Shown here in pieces: positions 1 to 10,348 of a stretch of DNA of 64,000 nucleotides (its first letter is position 1; each line of letters begins with the position of its first letter). Source of the stretch: Eriocheir sinensis. Taxonomy: Eukaryota; Arthropoda; Malacostraca; Decapoda; Varunidae. Below the pieces are notes generated by a model. The model saw only the letters and a program-made list of their open reading frames with translations, was not told the DNA's origin and did no database searches. Position numbers and translations under genes: made by a program. The stretch spans positions 1 to 64,000 of the forward strand of contig NW_026110845.1 in the NCBI RefSeq assembly GCF_024679095.1. Direction: 5' to 3'.

Positions 1-767
1 ATAAACAAGGGAAAAAGAAAATATACATTTATTTAAAATTAAATGAAAGTAATTGCCTTACGCAATATTCTATGCTCAGACGATCATAACACTGGCATAT
101 TCAGCAATGGATGCAACATATGACAAACGACATGTCTTAAACATAATACTACAATATGTGCTCAGTTGTTGCCAATAATAATAACACTCGTCGTTCCACA
201 AGCAGTGGTTTATATCTCTCTGCTTACATCACAATCATTATGTACTCTCTTCACAAAATCCTAATAACACATTCCTATAGTATAATCTACTACAAGTCAT
301 GGAAACACATTATTTTACCACACCCAGTGGTTTTACCTTTGCTTTACATCGCAAACAAATAATCACAATCCTGTCCCACTCACAATCCTACTTCACATCT
401 CCTACATTATAATCTCCAGGACAATACAGTCGGTTTCCCTTAGATTCTCGAATTTCTACTCACGATTAAGATCACAACAGCCATCCTCGGCTGAGTGAGT
501 AGCAGGTCTGCTTGAGGCGAGAACCAAGCTCGGTCTACTCATACCACTGATTTCTAGGCCACATTTTTCTTTGCTTTAGGCGGACTTACATCCTTGACAC
601 GCCCTTAATTTTCTACATAACCAATGGCCAATACTTCCTGTCACACCCATCTGCTCGCTCATTATGTTGTATTGTTTTACTTCTCCTGCTATTCGTGAGT
701 CAGTCTTAAGACACTCCCTCAGTGATTTTTCTGTTAAATTATTGGCTCATAACATGTCGCCACGACT
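1..767 (-). repeat. 3' LTR of the gypsy-like element (may be cut by window edge)
   Basis: Position 1 aligns with 10349 and identity runs to 767/11117, where the copies diverge abruptly. On the element strand the LTR begins AGTCGTGGCGACATG; an AGT start is usual for errantivirus-type gypsy LTRs. About a dozen differences are visible by eye across about 767 bp. Confidence 0.88.
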
Positions 768-850
768 GACGTCACGGGTCAGAGTCTTTTTCAATGGTTG
801 TTCACACTTTCTGACCACACCCACTGGGTATCTGTTTTATGTATCTGAGT

Positions 851-1112
851 CTGGGTATCTGTTTTCCTTTACCCTCGTTGTTTCCCCTCTTTGGTACTTG
901 AGATGTTTACACTTATATATATACGTCACCCTTTTTGTTAGTGTTTGTCCTGTCACATGTTTACACAGTTGTATACCTGCCTTTCCTCTCTGGGTATCTG
1001 TTTTCCTTTACCCTCGTTGTTTCCCCTCTTTTGTACTTGAGATGTTTACACTTATATATATGTCACCCTTTTTGTTAGTGTTTGTCCTGTCAGATGTTTA
1101 CACAGTTGTATA
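851..1112. repeat. 139-bp tandem duplication beside the 3' LTR
   Basis: A segment starting CTGGGTATCTGTTTTCC at 851 recurs at 990. It lies between the LTR and the env-like reading frame and looks like a local duplication inside the element. Confidence 0.7.
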
Positions 1113-1114
1113 TC

Positions 1115-1840
1115 TCACTCCTCTGTTTCCTCGTCTTCTGGGTCCTGACATACTTCCCCTTCCGGAAGATCTCGCCCCTGAGATCTCACACGTGTTGGTA
1201 GAGAAGATACGCCTTGCAATGTCTGCAGTTGGTTCGAGTCTGGAATTAGGCGGCGTCGTGCGTAGCGTAGGACATAGGAATACCCCACGGCAGACGTCAC
1301 CAGCAGAAGAACCAGGATCACGACAATGGCGAAGACAATCCACCAATGGATTGCGGGTTGAAAGGACTGATCCGGCTCGACCACATAATTTAGGGGCTGC
1401 AAGCCAGCTGTTAGCTCCTGTAGGGGGATGGACTCAGCACTGCGAAGAGAACCTTGCCGAAGCATCAATATCCCATTATCCGTCAGGCTGACAGTATGTC
1501 TGTTTACAGGATGGGTAGTGCATGTGAGTGTCAGAGTGATGGGGGAGGCAAGTGAACAGGTCCAGTAGCCAGGACCTTTTATAAACATAGGGGGAAATGT
1601 TTTCAAGACTATTGTGTGGCAGAGGTTGATCACTGACTCATGTTTCAAGAAAGCAGCCGATTCACAAGAGGCTGCGTTACTAGCCTCATAGACGGGGCCT
1701 GTGGGAGGACAAACTAACATATGGTTATTCTTGTTACAGTGTTTTATACTAGAAAGCATAAAATATATTTTCCTATTCTCACTGAAGGCAATACATCTTG
1801 AATCAACACTATACATAAGAAAGTAAGTGCTATTCTGCAC
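1115..1840 (-). pseudogene. Env-like glycoprotein, C-terminal part (gypsy-type element)
   Basis: A 241-residue frame lies directly inside the 3' LTR, the position of env in errantiviruses. Its N-terminal part has several cysteines consistent with an ectodomain. One strong membrane segment follows at about residues 165-192 (starts HWWIVFAIVVILVLLL), then a basic stop-transfer stretch and an acidic cytoplasmic tail ending DPEDEETEE. That layout fits a type I viral envelope C-terminus. The N-terminal part is not joined in this frame, so this is a fragment. The family is assigned from position and topology, not from recognised sequence motifs. Confidence 0.6.
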
Positions 1841-3084
1841 AGAACATGGAAGGGAGTCGATTCGAAAGACATCAAAGGTGTCAATCAGATCTCCTCGCTA
1901 AGGTTTGGTGAAATAGAAATTACGAGAATCGTGCAAAGCCGTTGTCCTGGAGGACAGTTATTACATCCCTATATAGAGCTAAAAAATCAAGAACTGCAAG
2001 GCACAAAAGACCTGGAGGCCGAGCCTAGGCTTCCTTTAATGTACTGAACAACTGTTTGTTTCACATAATGGTTGGAGTTATGTATGTTTGCAGGGGAGCC
2101 TGCAGACTCAAATATAAATCTTGTATACCTGGTCTTATGTGTCTCAATGCTGTCAAAATATAACAATTCTTGTAGGAGCTTTTTTCTCTTCCTAATGCCA
2201 TAGTCTATACTAAAATGGCGCACAACTTGGTTCAATACATCTACAGCTGAATATAGCCTGTTAAAGGCAGATTGCATGGCATGCATATTACTTAACGATG
2301 TTGAGTTTTCCATAATAAACATTTAACTATATAAAATCTTTCTCAGTTAATGACTCTAGTCCTCTATTTTTTCATGAATAGCATCAACTTGAGCCTGGGT
2401 CGCGGTACCAAATAGGTTATTAGACAAGGATCCTCAAAAAAATTATTTCCCGTTTATTTATTTATTTTTTTCTATAATTCATAGAAGCATGCAGCTTGTT
2501 TTGAATAGTAGTCATCACATAGCCTAAAACTTTTCTTAGATGATGCGACAATGAACTGAATTCGTTTTCAAAATTAAAGAGTGTGTATTTTATTGCTTTT
2601 ACAGCTGGATACTCAAGTGACATTTGAATAACATTTCAAGTGACGAAGCAGTTAAAATCCGTGCTTTATATAATGCAGCTAAAACATCGTCTGTGAGGCT
2701 AAACGGTACTATAGTCTCTGTCTGTGAGGACTATAATATAGATAGTATGTTGCTGTGAAACTTTGGCCAGCACGTGTTGGGGACTCCTGTTGTGTCATTG
2801 AGTCGTACACCGAAAGAGTCAGATCAATCTGTGGTTTATTTCGTCATATTTCCGCTCAATTATTGCATTTTCATCCTTATGCATTATTCCTGTTCTATAT
2901 CGTATTAGTTTTGACATTACATTAGGCAACTCTTGTACTGTCGAAGAGCGAAGGCTTTATCTATGCCGAGGCGGCTCTGAAAGTTTGGGAGTAACCTGAG
3001 AAGGTAGGGCCTGTGCATCAGCTGTTTATTGCTGTTGTAGAACGAACATTATTTAATGTGTCATGAGTAGCAGTCACCTCTCCG
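1841..3084 (-). pseudogene. Probable upstream env-like region, disrupted
   Basis: Between integrase and the membrane-anchored frame lies 1.2 kb of minus-strand sequence with only short open stretches. The longest (1987-2322, 111 residues) contains a basic run, RKRKK. Stops elsewhere break any longer frame. Position suggests the N-terminal half of env, but no family motif is visible. Confidence 0.4.
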
Positions 3085-3670
3085 CTACGAGTCATTATTT
3101 TCGGCAGAAGTTTTCTCAGCGATTTCAGGGTTGAGCAATGCAAAGAATAGATCAGTGTCTGTCTCTGGATTTAAAGGGTATGCTCGCCTAATCGTTGGAC
3201 ATTGCTGCACGTCGATGCAATCTTCATGAAGGACTTTTACTCTGTCTGTGGGGACCGTTGAAACCTTACTAGTCCTGAGGTTTATAATTTTTACCATTAA
3301 ATCACTGATCTTCTCTATTACCCTGTAGGGTCCATCAAAAATAAGCTACAACTTTTTATTTACTTTTTTCTGTGGTCTCGTTTGAGGAACACTGTCTCCA
3401 ACGTTGATAGTTTTGATTTTGAAGCTTTGTATTTCTTTTCTATTTCTTCTCTACCTTTTTCAATGTAAACCTGGCATCTATCATAAACTTTATTTGCAAT
3501 TGCAGCCATTTCCTCTTTACAGGAGTAAATATCATAAACTTTCCTTGCAATTACAACCATTTCCTCTTTATAGGAGTAAATATCATAAACTTTCCTTGCA
3601 ATTGCAGTCATTTCCTCTTTATAGGAGTAAATATCATACCAGGGCTGCTGAATTTTTTTCTAACATAGTG
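3085..3670 (-). pseudogene. Integrase C-terminal region with GPY/F-type motif
   Basis: Minus-strand translation around 3297-3360 gives FDGPYRVIEK followed by a hydrophobic strand and a basic segment, as in the GPY/F module at the end of chromovirus and gypsy integrases. Upstream (3360-3611) is a lysine- and glutamate-rich helix (EKGREEIEKKYKASKSKL). Within it about 60 bp, encoding a KVYDIYS-containing unit, is repeated about three times (3480-3640), an expansion not expected in a working integrase. The frame between the two halves is interrupted. Confidence 0.65.
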
Positions 3671-3910
3671 TAGGGTACAGGAGGATCTCTAAAATTCTCT
3701 CTGTCTCTCTCGATAAAATAGGGACTCCTTTATGGTGCGATAATACGCAGCATTATAGGCCAAGATGTCTATAAGTAGCATTATATCCCAAACGGACACA
3801 TTTCCTAGAACATTCTCCTCAAAATGTTAACAACAGTATAATTTGCGCGCTTTATTATTCCATTCCCATTTGTATGGTAAGCCGTTATTCGCGTGTCGCA
3901 CAGGTAGCTT

Positions 3911-4421
3911 CTAATTTATCTCCTGCATCACGGAATTAACGAACTCTGAACCTTGACCTGTAACAACTGTCTGAGGAACACCGTGTACACAAACAACATC
4001 CACGTACAACGCCCTTGCCATTTCACGGGCTTCCTTACTCCGTAAGGGTACTATAATCAAATACCTTTTAAAAACATCAACTATAGGCATTACGTATCGA
4101 ACCCCATTGTCCGATACACCCATGGGACCCACAAGGTCCATGTGTATTCTTCCAAAAGGAGCGGTGACGTCTGGATATTGCCGCCAAGGAGCAGGGTGCA
4201 AGTTCCCAACTCACTTTTAAAACGACTACCATGACGCACTTCCTTACATAATTTTCTACATCCCGTTTCATTCCAGGCCAGAAAGCGAACTTTCTACACC
4301 GACATAACGTAACTTTGGTTCCTCCGTGCCCTGCAGTGGCGACGAATGAGCCAGAGTTATCGCCTTGGAAATACTTGGGGGGTAGAATCACCACCTTAGT
4401 GGCTTCTCCGTACGGACTCAC
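3911..4421 (-). pseudogene. Integrase zinc-binding and catalytic core, frameshifted, one catalytic Asp replaced
   Basis: The right part (4077-4421) has the N-terminal HHCC zinc module (GHGGTK... then RKC). After a frame change the left part (3911-4201) gives the RNase H-fold core. The first catalytic Asp lies in HMDLVG. The second motif reads VVTGQGSEF, where gypsy integrases have Asp in place of the first Gly, so one acidic ligand is lost. The third acidic residue is not in an open frame. In an active element this enzyme inserts cDNA into the host chromosome; this copy looks inactive. Confidence 0.8.
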
Positions 4422-4440
4422 TAAAACACATCATTTATTT

Positions 4441-4616
4441 CCACCTGTAACTCTGACAGGGGCGGCATCTCACATTATGCCCATCTTCAACACAATATAC
4501 ATAATTTCCACCTGTACCTCTAACAGGGGCGGCATCTCACATTATGCCCATCTTCAACACAATATAACATAATTTCCACCTGTACCTCTAACAGGGGCGG
4601 CATCTCACATTATGCC
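4441..4616. repeat. 67-bp tandem repeat, about 2.6 copies
   Basis: Units start CCACCTGTA at 4441, 4508 and 4576. The array sits between RNase H and integrase coding remnants and adds to the breakage of pol. Confidence 0.8.
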
Positions 4617-4930
4617 TTTTTTCTCTGAGTCTTTGCTCAATTTTCATTCATGGGTCTTCCTTCTTTTAGCAAACTTATATGCTGGCTGCTCATCATGCAG
4701 CTCACTAATCTCCTGAATACTCCAGTCAAGTGTGTGGCCAATACACTCACTATTCAGGTCCATACATATCATATATTTTATTTTCTCATCTTTCGGCGCC
4801 TGTTTCTTTTTCTGCACTAGTGCAATACCTTGCCCCTCATTATCCACGTGTTCCACGGTTTTTGTTGTTCCCCATCCACAAACATTATCGCGCGGGTCCT
4901 TCTAATTCAATGTCAGTGTCCTGTGAGCCT

Positions 4931-5194
4931 TCATCCTTGAAAAAAAAAATATGCTACTATATTTTCCTTGCCAGGCAAATGATTGATTGTGAAACCATAC
5001 TCACTCATGAGAGTCTGCCATCTAGCTATCCTGCCGTTGGGACTAGCTACCTGTAACAACCAGACTAAAGGTCTGTGACCCGTGTGGATCTCAACAGGGT
5101 AACCCAGTATTAATGGGCGGTTTACGTGTAACCCATAAATTACTGTTAAAGCCTCTCGTTCAACTATACTGTACCGCTGTTCTGCCGTATTCAA
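4931..5194 (-). pseudogene. RNase H domain of gypsy-type pol
   Basis: An 87-residue minus-strand frame matches the second half of the Ty3/gypsy RNase H domain: NTAEQRYS..E.EALTV near the start, TGHRPLVWLL in the middle, and INHLPGKENIVA at the end. The domain degrades the RNA template during reverse transcription. The frame ends at the hinge to integrase, and the upstream part is separated by the SINE at 5394-5530. Confidence 0.85.
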
Positions 5195-5357
5195 TTTCTC
5201 ACAAAAAAAGATACAGGTCTTAGTTTATCATCATTATCCTGTTATTGCAATACTCCACCAGTATTGTAGTAGGATGCGTAGAGTGACTGTACCAAGCATT
5301 CTATCCTTAAGGGTTGAGAACGCAATTTTTGTTTCATCCGTCCATATGAGTGGAGTT

Positions 5358-5392
<35 letters not shown>

Positions 5393-5393
5393 T

Positions 5394-5521
5394 TTTTTTT
5401 TTTTTACGTTGTTGCCTATTGCGCCGGTAGGCATCTTCCCGGTGGGGCCTGATGGTCGGCCCAAGGCTTCTTCCAGGTGGGGCCTGATGGTCGGCCCAGC
5501 ACGTTCTGGCGCAGGCGAGTG

Positions 5522-5530
<9 letters not shown>
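5394..5530 (-). mobile_element. SINE tail fragment inserted in pol
   Basis: The block contains two copies of GGTGGGGCCTGATGGTCGGCC and ends in the T-rich run GTTTTTT on the plus strand, so it is the 3' half of the SINE at 47279-47631 in inverse orientation. TATTT repeats flank it on both sides. It separates RT from RNase H. Confidence 0.75.
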
Positions 5531-5545
<15 letters not shown>

Positions 5546-5553
<8 letters not shown>

Positions 5554-6430
5554 TTTTTTTTTTTTTTTTTGTACCTTTCTTCCCTTTGTAAATCTTTAGA
5601 AAAGGAGCAACAATTTGTGAATAATTTGCAATAGATTTGCGATAATAATTAGTCAATCCAAGAAATGACTGTAAATCATGAACAGTTTGGGGGGCCAGGA
5701 CGTTTTGTATGGCCTCCAGCTTGCTAGATTGAGGTCTTATTCCCTCTGAGCGGATGGCATGGCCCAGGTAATCTACTTTGTCCTTAAAAAAGTTACACTT
5801 CTCCATCTTAAGAGTCAGTTTGGCTTCCTTTAAGCGATCCAGAATTTGTTCTAAGTTATCTGCGTGATTAGAAAATATATCGCCCAGGATAATTATGTCA
5901 TCAAGGTACACCTGAACCTTGTTGCTTAGTAGTCCTGTAAGGACAGTGTTTATTATTTTCTTGAAGCAGGACGGGGCTGTTTTAAGGCCAAAGGGGAGGG
6001 AAGTAAATTCCCAATGTCCTGCTGGAGAAGAAAATGCCGTCTTCTCTCTGCTGATTTCATCTTGGGGGATTTGATGGTAACCCTGTTTCAAGTCTAGGCA
6101 TGAAAAAACTTACTATCTCCCAATTGATTGAGTATGGTAATTATATTAGGGAGTGGGTACCGGTCGTCCCGTAGTGTTTTATTAAGTGCCCGGAAGTCCA
6201 GACAAAGTCGTAGTACTCCATCTTTTTGGGGCACTGTGATAAGTGGGGCATTATAGGGTTATCGCGAAGGGCGAATCACACCCTGTTGCTGGAGCGATAT
6301 AAGTTGTTCATTTACTCTGTCATGATAACTGATAGGAATGTTATATGGACGCCTGTACACTACTTCATCAGTGTTTTGCTTGATGGTGCTTAAAAAAATA
6401 GGGCGTTACTGTTAATGGTTCTTGTTCTGT
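5546..6430 (-). pseudogene. Reverse transcriptase of gypsy-type pol, N-terminal part frameshifted
   Basis: The 181-residue frame at 5546-6091 starts in the palm: KQGYHQIP, then LPFGLKTAPSCF, then the catalytic VYLDDIII box (YLDD variant of YxDD), then the thumb and the connection domain (FLGLTNYYRK). Upstream on the minus strand (6092-6430), pieces such as NKTLRDDRYPLPN appear in another frame, so the fingers are present but out of frame. The lysine-rich C-terminal end reads into the SINE tail and is not native. Confidence 0.87.
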
Positions 6431-6449
6431 GGAAAACACTGTTATATAT

Positions 6450-6760
6450 TTATCTATTAAGGACTTTAAAACCTGATTCTCTCTCTTCACTTGGGAATTT
6501 AGCGTCAACAATTTGATGGAGGCTTTTCTTCCTTACTTCAAGCTCTGCGGGCTTCAAGTCTGTCTTAACTGTGTCAGCGGTCTGTACACTAGATACTTGT
6601 GGCAGATCAGCGTATTGCTCATGAGTGACAGGCTTCACAAATCCTAACGTTGTATTATCATCTATCTTTACACTCACTTTCAATATTCAAATACGGCACA
6701 GTGACATAAGATCTTTGATTGTCAGATGAAGGGGTTAACTTAACTATCCCTGAGCACAAG
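6450..6760 (-). pseudogene. Protease-RT linker of the gypsy element (left of hAT insertion)
   Basis: The 77-residue frame at 6450-6683 carries no catalytic motif. It continues in register of position with 8289-8500 on the other side of the hAT element, so the two were one segment before the insertion. Confidence 0.55.
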
Positions 6761-6988
6761 ACTCTAGCCCAGTGGTTCTCAAACTGGGGGTAATTACCCC
6801 CATGGGGGTAATGAAGCCGTTTCTGAGGGGTAATGAGGTATTTCTAAAATTAAAAATACTTTAGAGTAAAATTCAGTAAATTGATAAATAATAATAAAGT
6901 AGAAGTGCAGTTTTTTTTAACAAAACTGCATACCCAATCCTGCGAATGCATATAATTTTTTTGGGGGGGGCGTAAACCCCCTTTAAAA

Positions 6989-7071
6989 TATTCGTATTCT
7001 AATGAAATTTCGCCCATATGTTCCCTCCGGTTAGTAAAGCATTATGTAAGAAATTTCATTAGAATACGATA
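6989..7071. repeat. Small inverted repeat inside the hAT element
   Basis: ATTCGTATTCTAATGAAATTT (about 6990-7010) pairs with its near-complement at 7051-7070. Similar G-run/CGTAAACCCCC segments flank it at about 6960-6982 and 7094-7128. It could be a small foldback or MITE remnant. Confidence 0.5.
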
Positions 7072-7133
7072 ATTTTTTCCCTTTCTCAATTTTTGGGGGG
7101 GTCAATTCCCCACTCCGTAAACCCCCTTTAATA

Positions 7134-7766
7134 TTGAGGTATCAAAAATCACTTCAGGAAAATGATGTAAATGTTTTAAGTACCCAAGATAAAGTTGCTG
7201 CTTTTCAAAGAAAAATTCAGCTTTATCAGCGTCGTGTTCATGCTGGTGACACAGCAGTCTTTTCAGAACTAACAACACTACTAACCAGTACTGAAGAAGA
7301 CTGTTCATTTGTTGATCTTATTGAAGAGCACCTTCGTGTTATGACTGAAACAATCAGTAGTTACTTTCCTGACCTTGATAAGCGAGGCAAGAGAGCTTGG
7401 GTAACTAAACCATTTACTGTGGATGAAGAAATTATTGAGGACAGTGACATAGCAGCAAAGCTTGAATTTCTTGCATTAAGAGAGGATAAATCCCTGGAAG
7501 TAGATTATCAAAATGAAGAGTTGATTACTTTCTGGGCCAAACAGGAGAAGGAATATCCCATTCTCTCACAGAGAGCTCTAAATGTGCTCATCCCTTTTGC
7601 CACAACTTACCGCTGTGAGGCAGGTTTCTCAGCTTTAGTTTCAATTAAAACCAAAGCTAGGAACCAGCTGAAAGACACAGATGCTGATATGCGATGTGCA
7701 CTGTCCTCTACAGACCCTTGCATTGATAGATTAGTAAAGAGAAAACAATCCCATGTTTCCCATTAA
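7134..7766 (+). pseudogene. hAT transposase, C-terminal third (ZBED5/SCAND3-like)
   Basis: The 210-residue frame contains the conserved hAT C-terminal dimerisation (hATC) region: FWAKQEKEYPILSQRALN, then FATTYRCEAGFSAL, then a basic end. It resembles the last third of animal ZBED5/SCAND3/FAM200 proteins, which are usually about 600 residues. The BED finger and most of the RNase H-like catalytic core are absent. The frame has no ATG at its start; it is simply open from an upstream stop, so no start is claimed. It is remarkably intact for a fragment. Confidence 0.9.
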
Positions 7767-8288
7767 TAACACAACAATAATGTTTTTATTTTCTCAGTTG
7801 AGAATGAAATAATGCATTAATATTTTTTTTCACAAAAGAAAAATATTTTATTTTTTTGTCAAACATGTATCTCTCAACTTTTCATTTATTAAGGAAGTTA
7901 CATTTTTTACAACTTAGTTATAAAATATATTAAAATCTATTAAAAACTAGGATTCCATTATTTTTTCTGATTAATGTAGCAATAAAATTTATTATATTTT
8001 TCTTAATCACCAAAAAAAAGGTTTCATTCCAATTAGCTATAAATTTAAAGTAAAAACGCTTTAATTTTATCTCTTATCAAAGGAAATAATGCCTAAATTT
8101 CTTATTCTGTATTAAATACTGATTTTCTAATAAAAAAATGCATTAAAATGAGTAAATAATTAAATATTATATTTTCCTTTCCTATAATTTCATGTAAAAT
8201 AATTGTAAATGAACAGGAATAATTGTCCTCTACCTCTGCGCTGTCAGGGGTAACAATGTCAGAAAGTTTGAGAACCACTGCTCTAGCC

Positions 8289-8500
8289 TGAGGAGTACTA
8301 ACACAAGGCTCAAATAAAGCTTCACTTGCCTGTAGTTGCGTCACTAGCGTTATGTAACCTGCAACAGATGCATGCAGTTGCAAAGGTTCCGCTGCTTGGC
8401 AACGTACGGCCTTATTTTCAGTGAGACCTTCTTCCTTTCCATCTACATTTAGCTAAGATCCTTCACCTCTAGATATAAGATATTTTTCCTGGCATAATTG
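8289..8500 (-). pseudogene. Protease-RT linker of the gypsy element (right of hAT insertion)
   Basis: Minus-strand residues such as LVTQLQASEALFEP lie here and lead into the hAT target site. There is no catalytic motif. It is the upstream half of the linker that resumes at 6760. Confidence 0.5.
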
Positions 8501-8558
8501 TATGGTTTCCCCTTCTATTATCAGTTTTAAGCTTCGTTCTTTTGTTCCTCATTTAGTT

Positions 8559-8880
8559 TCAATGTTTTTTTTTAAATAATCTCGTGCTACACGACAAATC
8601 AGTACTCAACATAATATGAGTCGGCAAATCTACATCGCGTGTTATCAATAAGTCTTGGAAACTACTTTTTCCTTCCATATTAACTTGTCTTTTACCGTCA
8701 TCTTCAATATGGTATCTTTGCACAGAGACAATATTCACGGGTTTCGCTTCACAGTTATTTACTGCGAGCCCTAATTCTTTAATAAATTCATCCGTTAAAA
8801 ACTCACACACGCTCCTGTTTCTAGGAGCGCTGCCACTTTTGCATATGTGTTATCATGAGTAGTGCGATCTGCCTAACAAA
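8559..8880 (-). pseudogene. Retropepsin-type protease remnant of the gypsy element
   Basis: Minus-strand translation of 8815-8880 gives an active-site-like LLETGAC, where retropepsins have DTG or DSG, so the catalytic Asp appears as Glu. The frame then stops, and the following flap region (EFLTDEFIKELGL) continues one base out of frame at 8559-8810. Changed active site plus frameshift suggest an inactive protease. Confidence 0.6.
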
Positions 8881-8929
8881 GTTACTCTTGAGTTATGTTA
8901 ATTATAGCCTTCTTGTCATTATTTTTAAG

Positions 8930-9425
8930 GTCACTCCCTTGTTTGTTATAGCCTTCATCTTATTATATTAAAGGTTACTCCCTTGTTTGTTATAGCCTTC
9001 ATCTTATTATATTAAAGGTTACTCCCTTGTTCGTTATAGCCTTCATCTTATTATATTAAAGGTTACTCCCTTGTTCGTTATAGCCTTCATCTTATTATAT
9101 TAAAGGTTACTCCCTTGTTTGTTATAGCCTTCATCTTATTATATTAAAGGTTACTCCCTTGTTCGTTATAGCCTTCATCTTATTATATTAAAGGTTACTC
9201 CCTTCTTCGTTATAGCCTTCATCTTATTATATTAAAGGTTACTCCCTTGTTTGTTATAGCCTTCATCTTATTATATTAAAGGTTACTCCCTTGTTTGTTA
9301 TAGCCTTCATCTTATTATATTAAAGGTTACTCCCTTGTTTGTTATAGCCTTCATCTTATTGTATTAAAGGTTACTCCCTTGTTCGTTATAGCTTTCATCT
9401 TATTATATTAAAGGTTACTCCCTGT
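8930..9425. repeat. 44-bp minisatellite, about 11 copies
   Basis: Units contain GTTTGTTATAGCCTTCATCT and repeat every 44 bp with few changes. The array occupies the place where gag would be expected in the gypsy element. Confidence 0.93.
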
Positions 9426-9711
9426 TTTGTTCTTCGCTCATTTTCCGTTTCTTCCACTGCAAGTGTGCATATTTATTTATTTATTTATTATTCATTTGTT
9501 TATTTAATGTTATTTGTAGTAGATAACTGAGGGGGGCACTACCCTGGCCTCCTCTTCCTCTGATTCTCCTACTTCACACATTTATCTTAATACTTCACAC
9601 TATTGTCCATATGCTTCATTTTTTTATTTTTTTTATTCATGACTTTTTATCCATACCTCACACTTTTCTTAGTATTTCACATTTTTTCTAGATCATACTC
9701 TACACTTCCTA

Positions 9712-10003
9712 CCTGGGGGACGCGGGTTAGGCCTTTATAAAGTCACTCTATGGCTGCATGCCCGCCGCGGCACACCACCACCCTGTGAGGCGTAGAGCCC
9801 CGTGTTCCCCTCCATCCTGGGGTAACAATCCTAAAACAAACAAACCTGAGAGGCAGGACGCTGCCGCTGCCTGTCACCTGACACCTCTCACTGATGAATG
9901 GATCACGGCGCGGGTGGAGAGAGACTGCCCTCTCCACTCCGCCCGGGAAGGAACTCATGAATTCTCGGTTGAGTCGCGTGTGCTACCCATTGCACTACAG
10001 AAC
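9712..10003 (-). mobile_element. tRNA-derived SINE in the gypsy leader
   Basis: On the minus strand the unit begins with a tRNA-like head at about 10003 (TAGTGCAATGGGTAGCAC resembles box A; GAGTTCCTTCCCGG is a diverged box B). The body is GC-rich, far above the surrounding AT-rich DNA. It lies downstream of the 5' LTR in the leader/gag region. Confidence 0.6.
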
Positions 10004-10348
10004 AACAGTGGTTGGCCAGAGTTTCCATTACCATATCGTCAAAGTCCATGTCCTCCGGAAGAACCATTAATTATATAATTAAATCGTCACTATTATTTCC
10101 GCCACTTAAAACGAGCAAAGCTTAATGAAAATAAGAGGCGTTTTCTCGTCAGAGTAAATTAAACAAAAGCACTGTAAGCACATGTCCCTATTTATCCCTA
10201 TACCGCTGCCGCCAGTTTTAGACCCTTCTTTTCTTGTATTAAATCAACTCTTTTATCACTCATTAATTACTCCATAAATGATTTCACTGTCTCGTATCCC
10301 TGGTAGCGTGATCCGACTTAAGTTGTTATTGGAGACTGGTGTTCAGGG

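Larger units (their letters stand above)
6770..8280 (+). mobile_element. hAT transposon (ZBED5/SCAND3-like group) with exact 8-bp target duplication
   Basis: The left end CAGTGGTTCTCAAACT (6770-6785) is matched perfectly by the reverse complement at 8265-8280. The 8 bp CTCTAGCC stands immediately outside both ends (6762-6769, 8281-8288), the hAT hallmark. The 1511-bp body carries only the 3' third of a transposase gene, so it is an internally deleted, non-autonomous copy. It lies in the protease-RT linker of the gypsy element and is therefore younger than that element's ancestor. Confidence 0.96.

Noticed and set aside
664..1491. Plus-strand 275-residue frame over the LTR end
   Set aside because: It overlaps the LTR, a tandem duplication and the env-like frame on the other strand, with no domain of its own.
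10311..10330. TGGTAGCGTGATCCGAC near the 5' LTR as a primer binding site
   Set aside because: It begins with TGG but lies on the plus strand, opposite to the element, and not next to the LTR edge; it may be a SINE or tRNA-like remnant.
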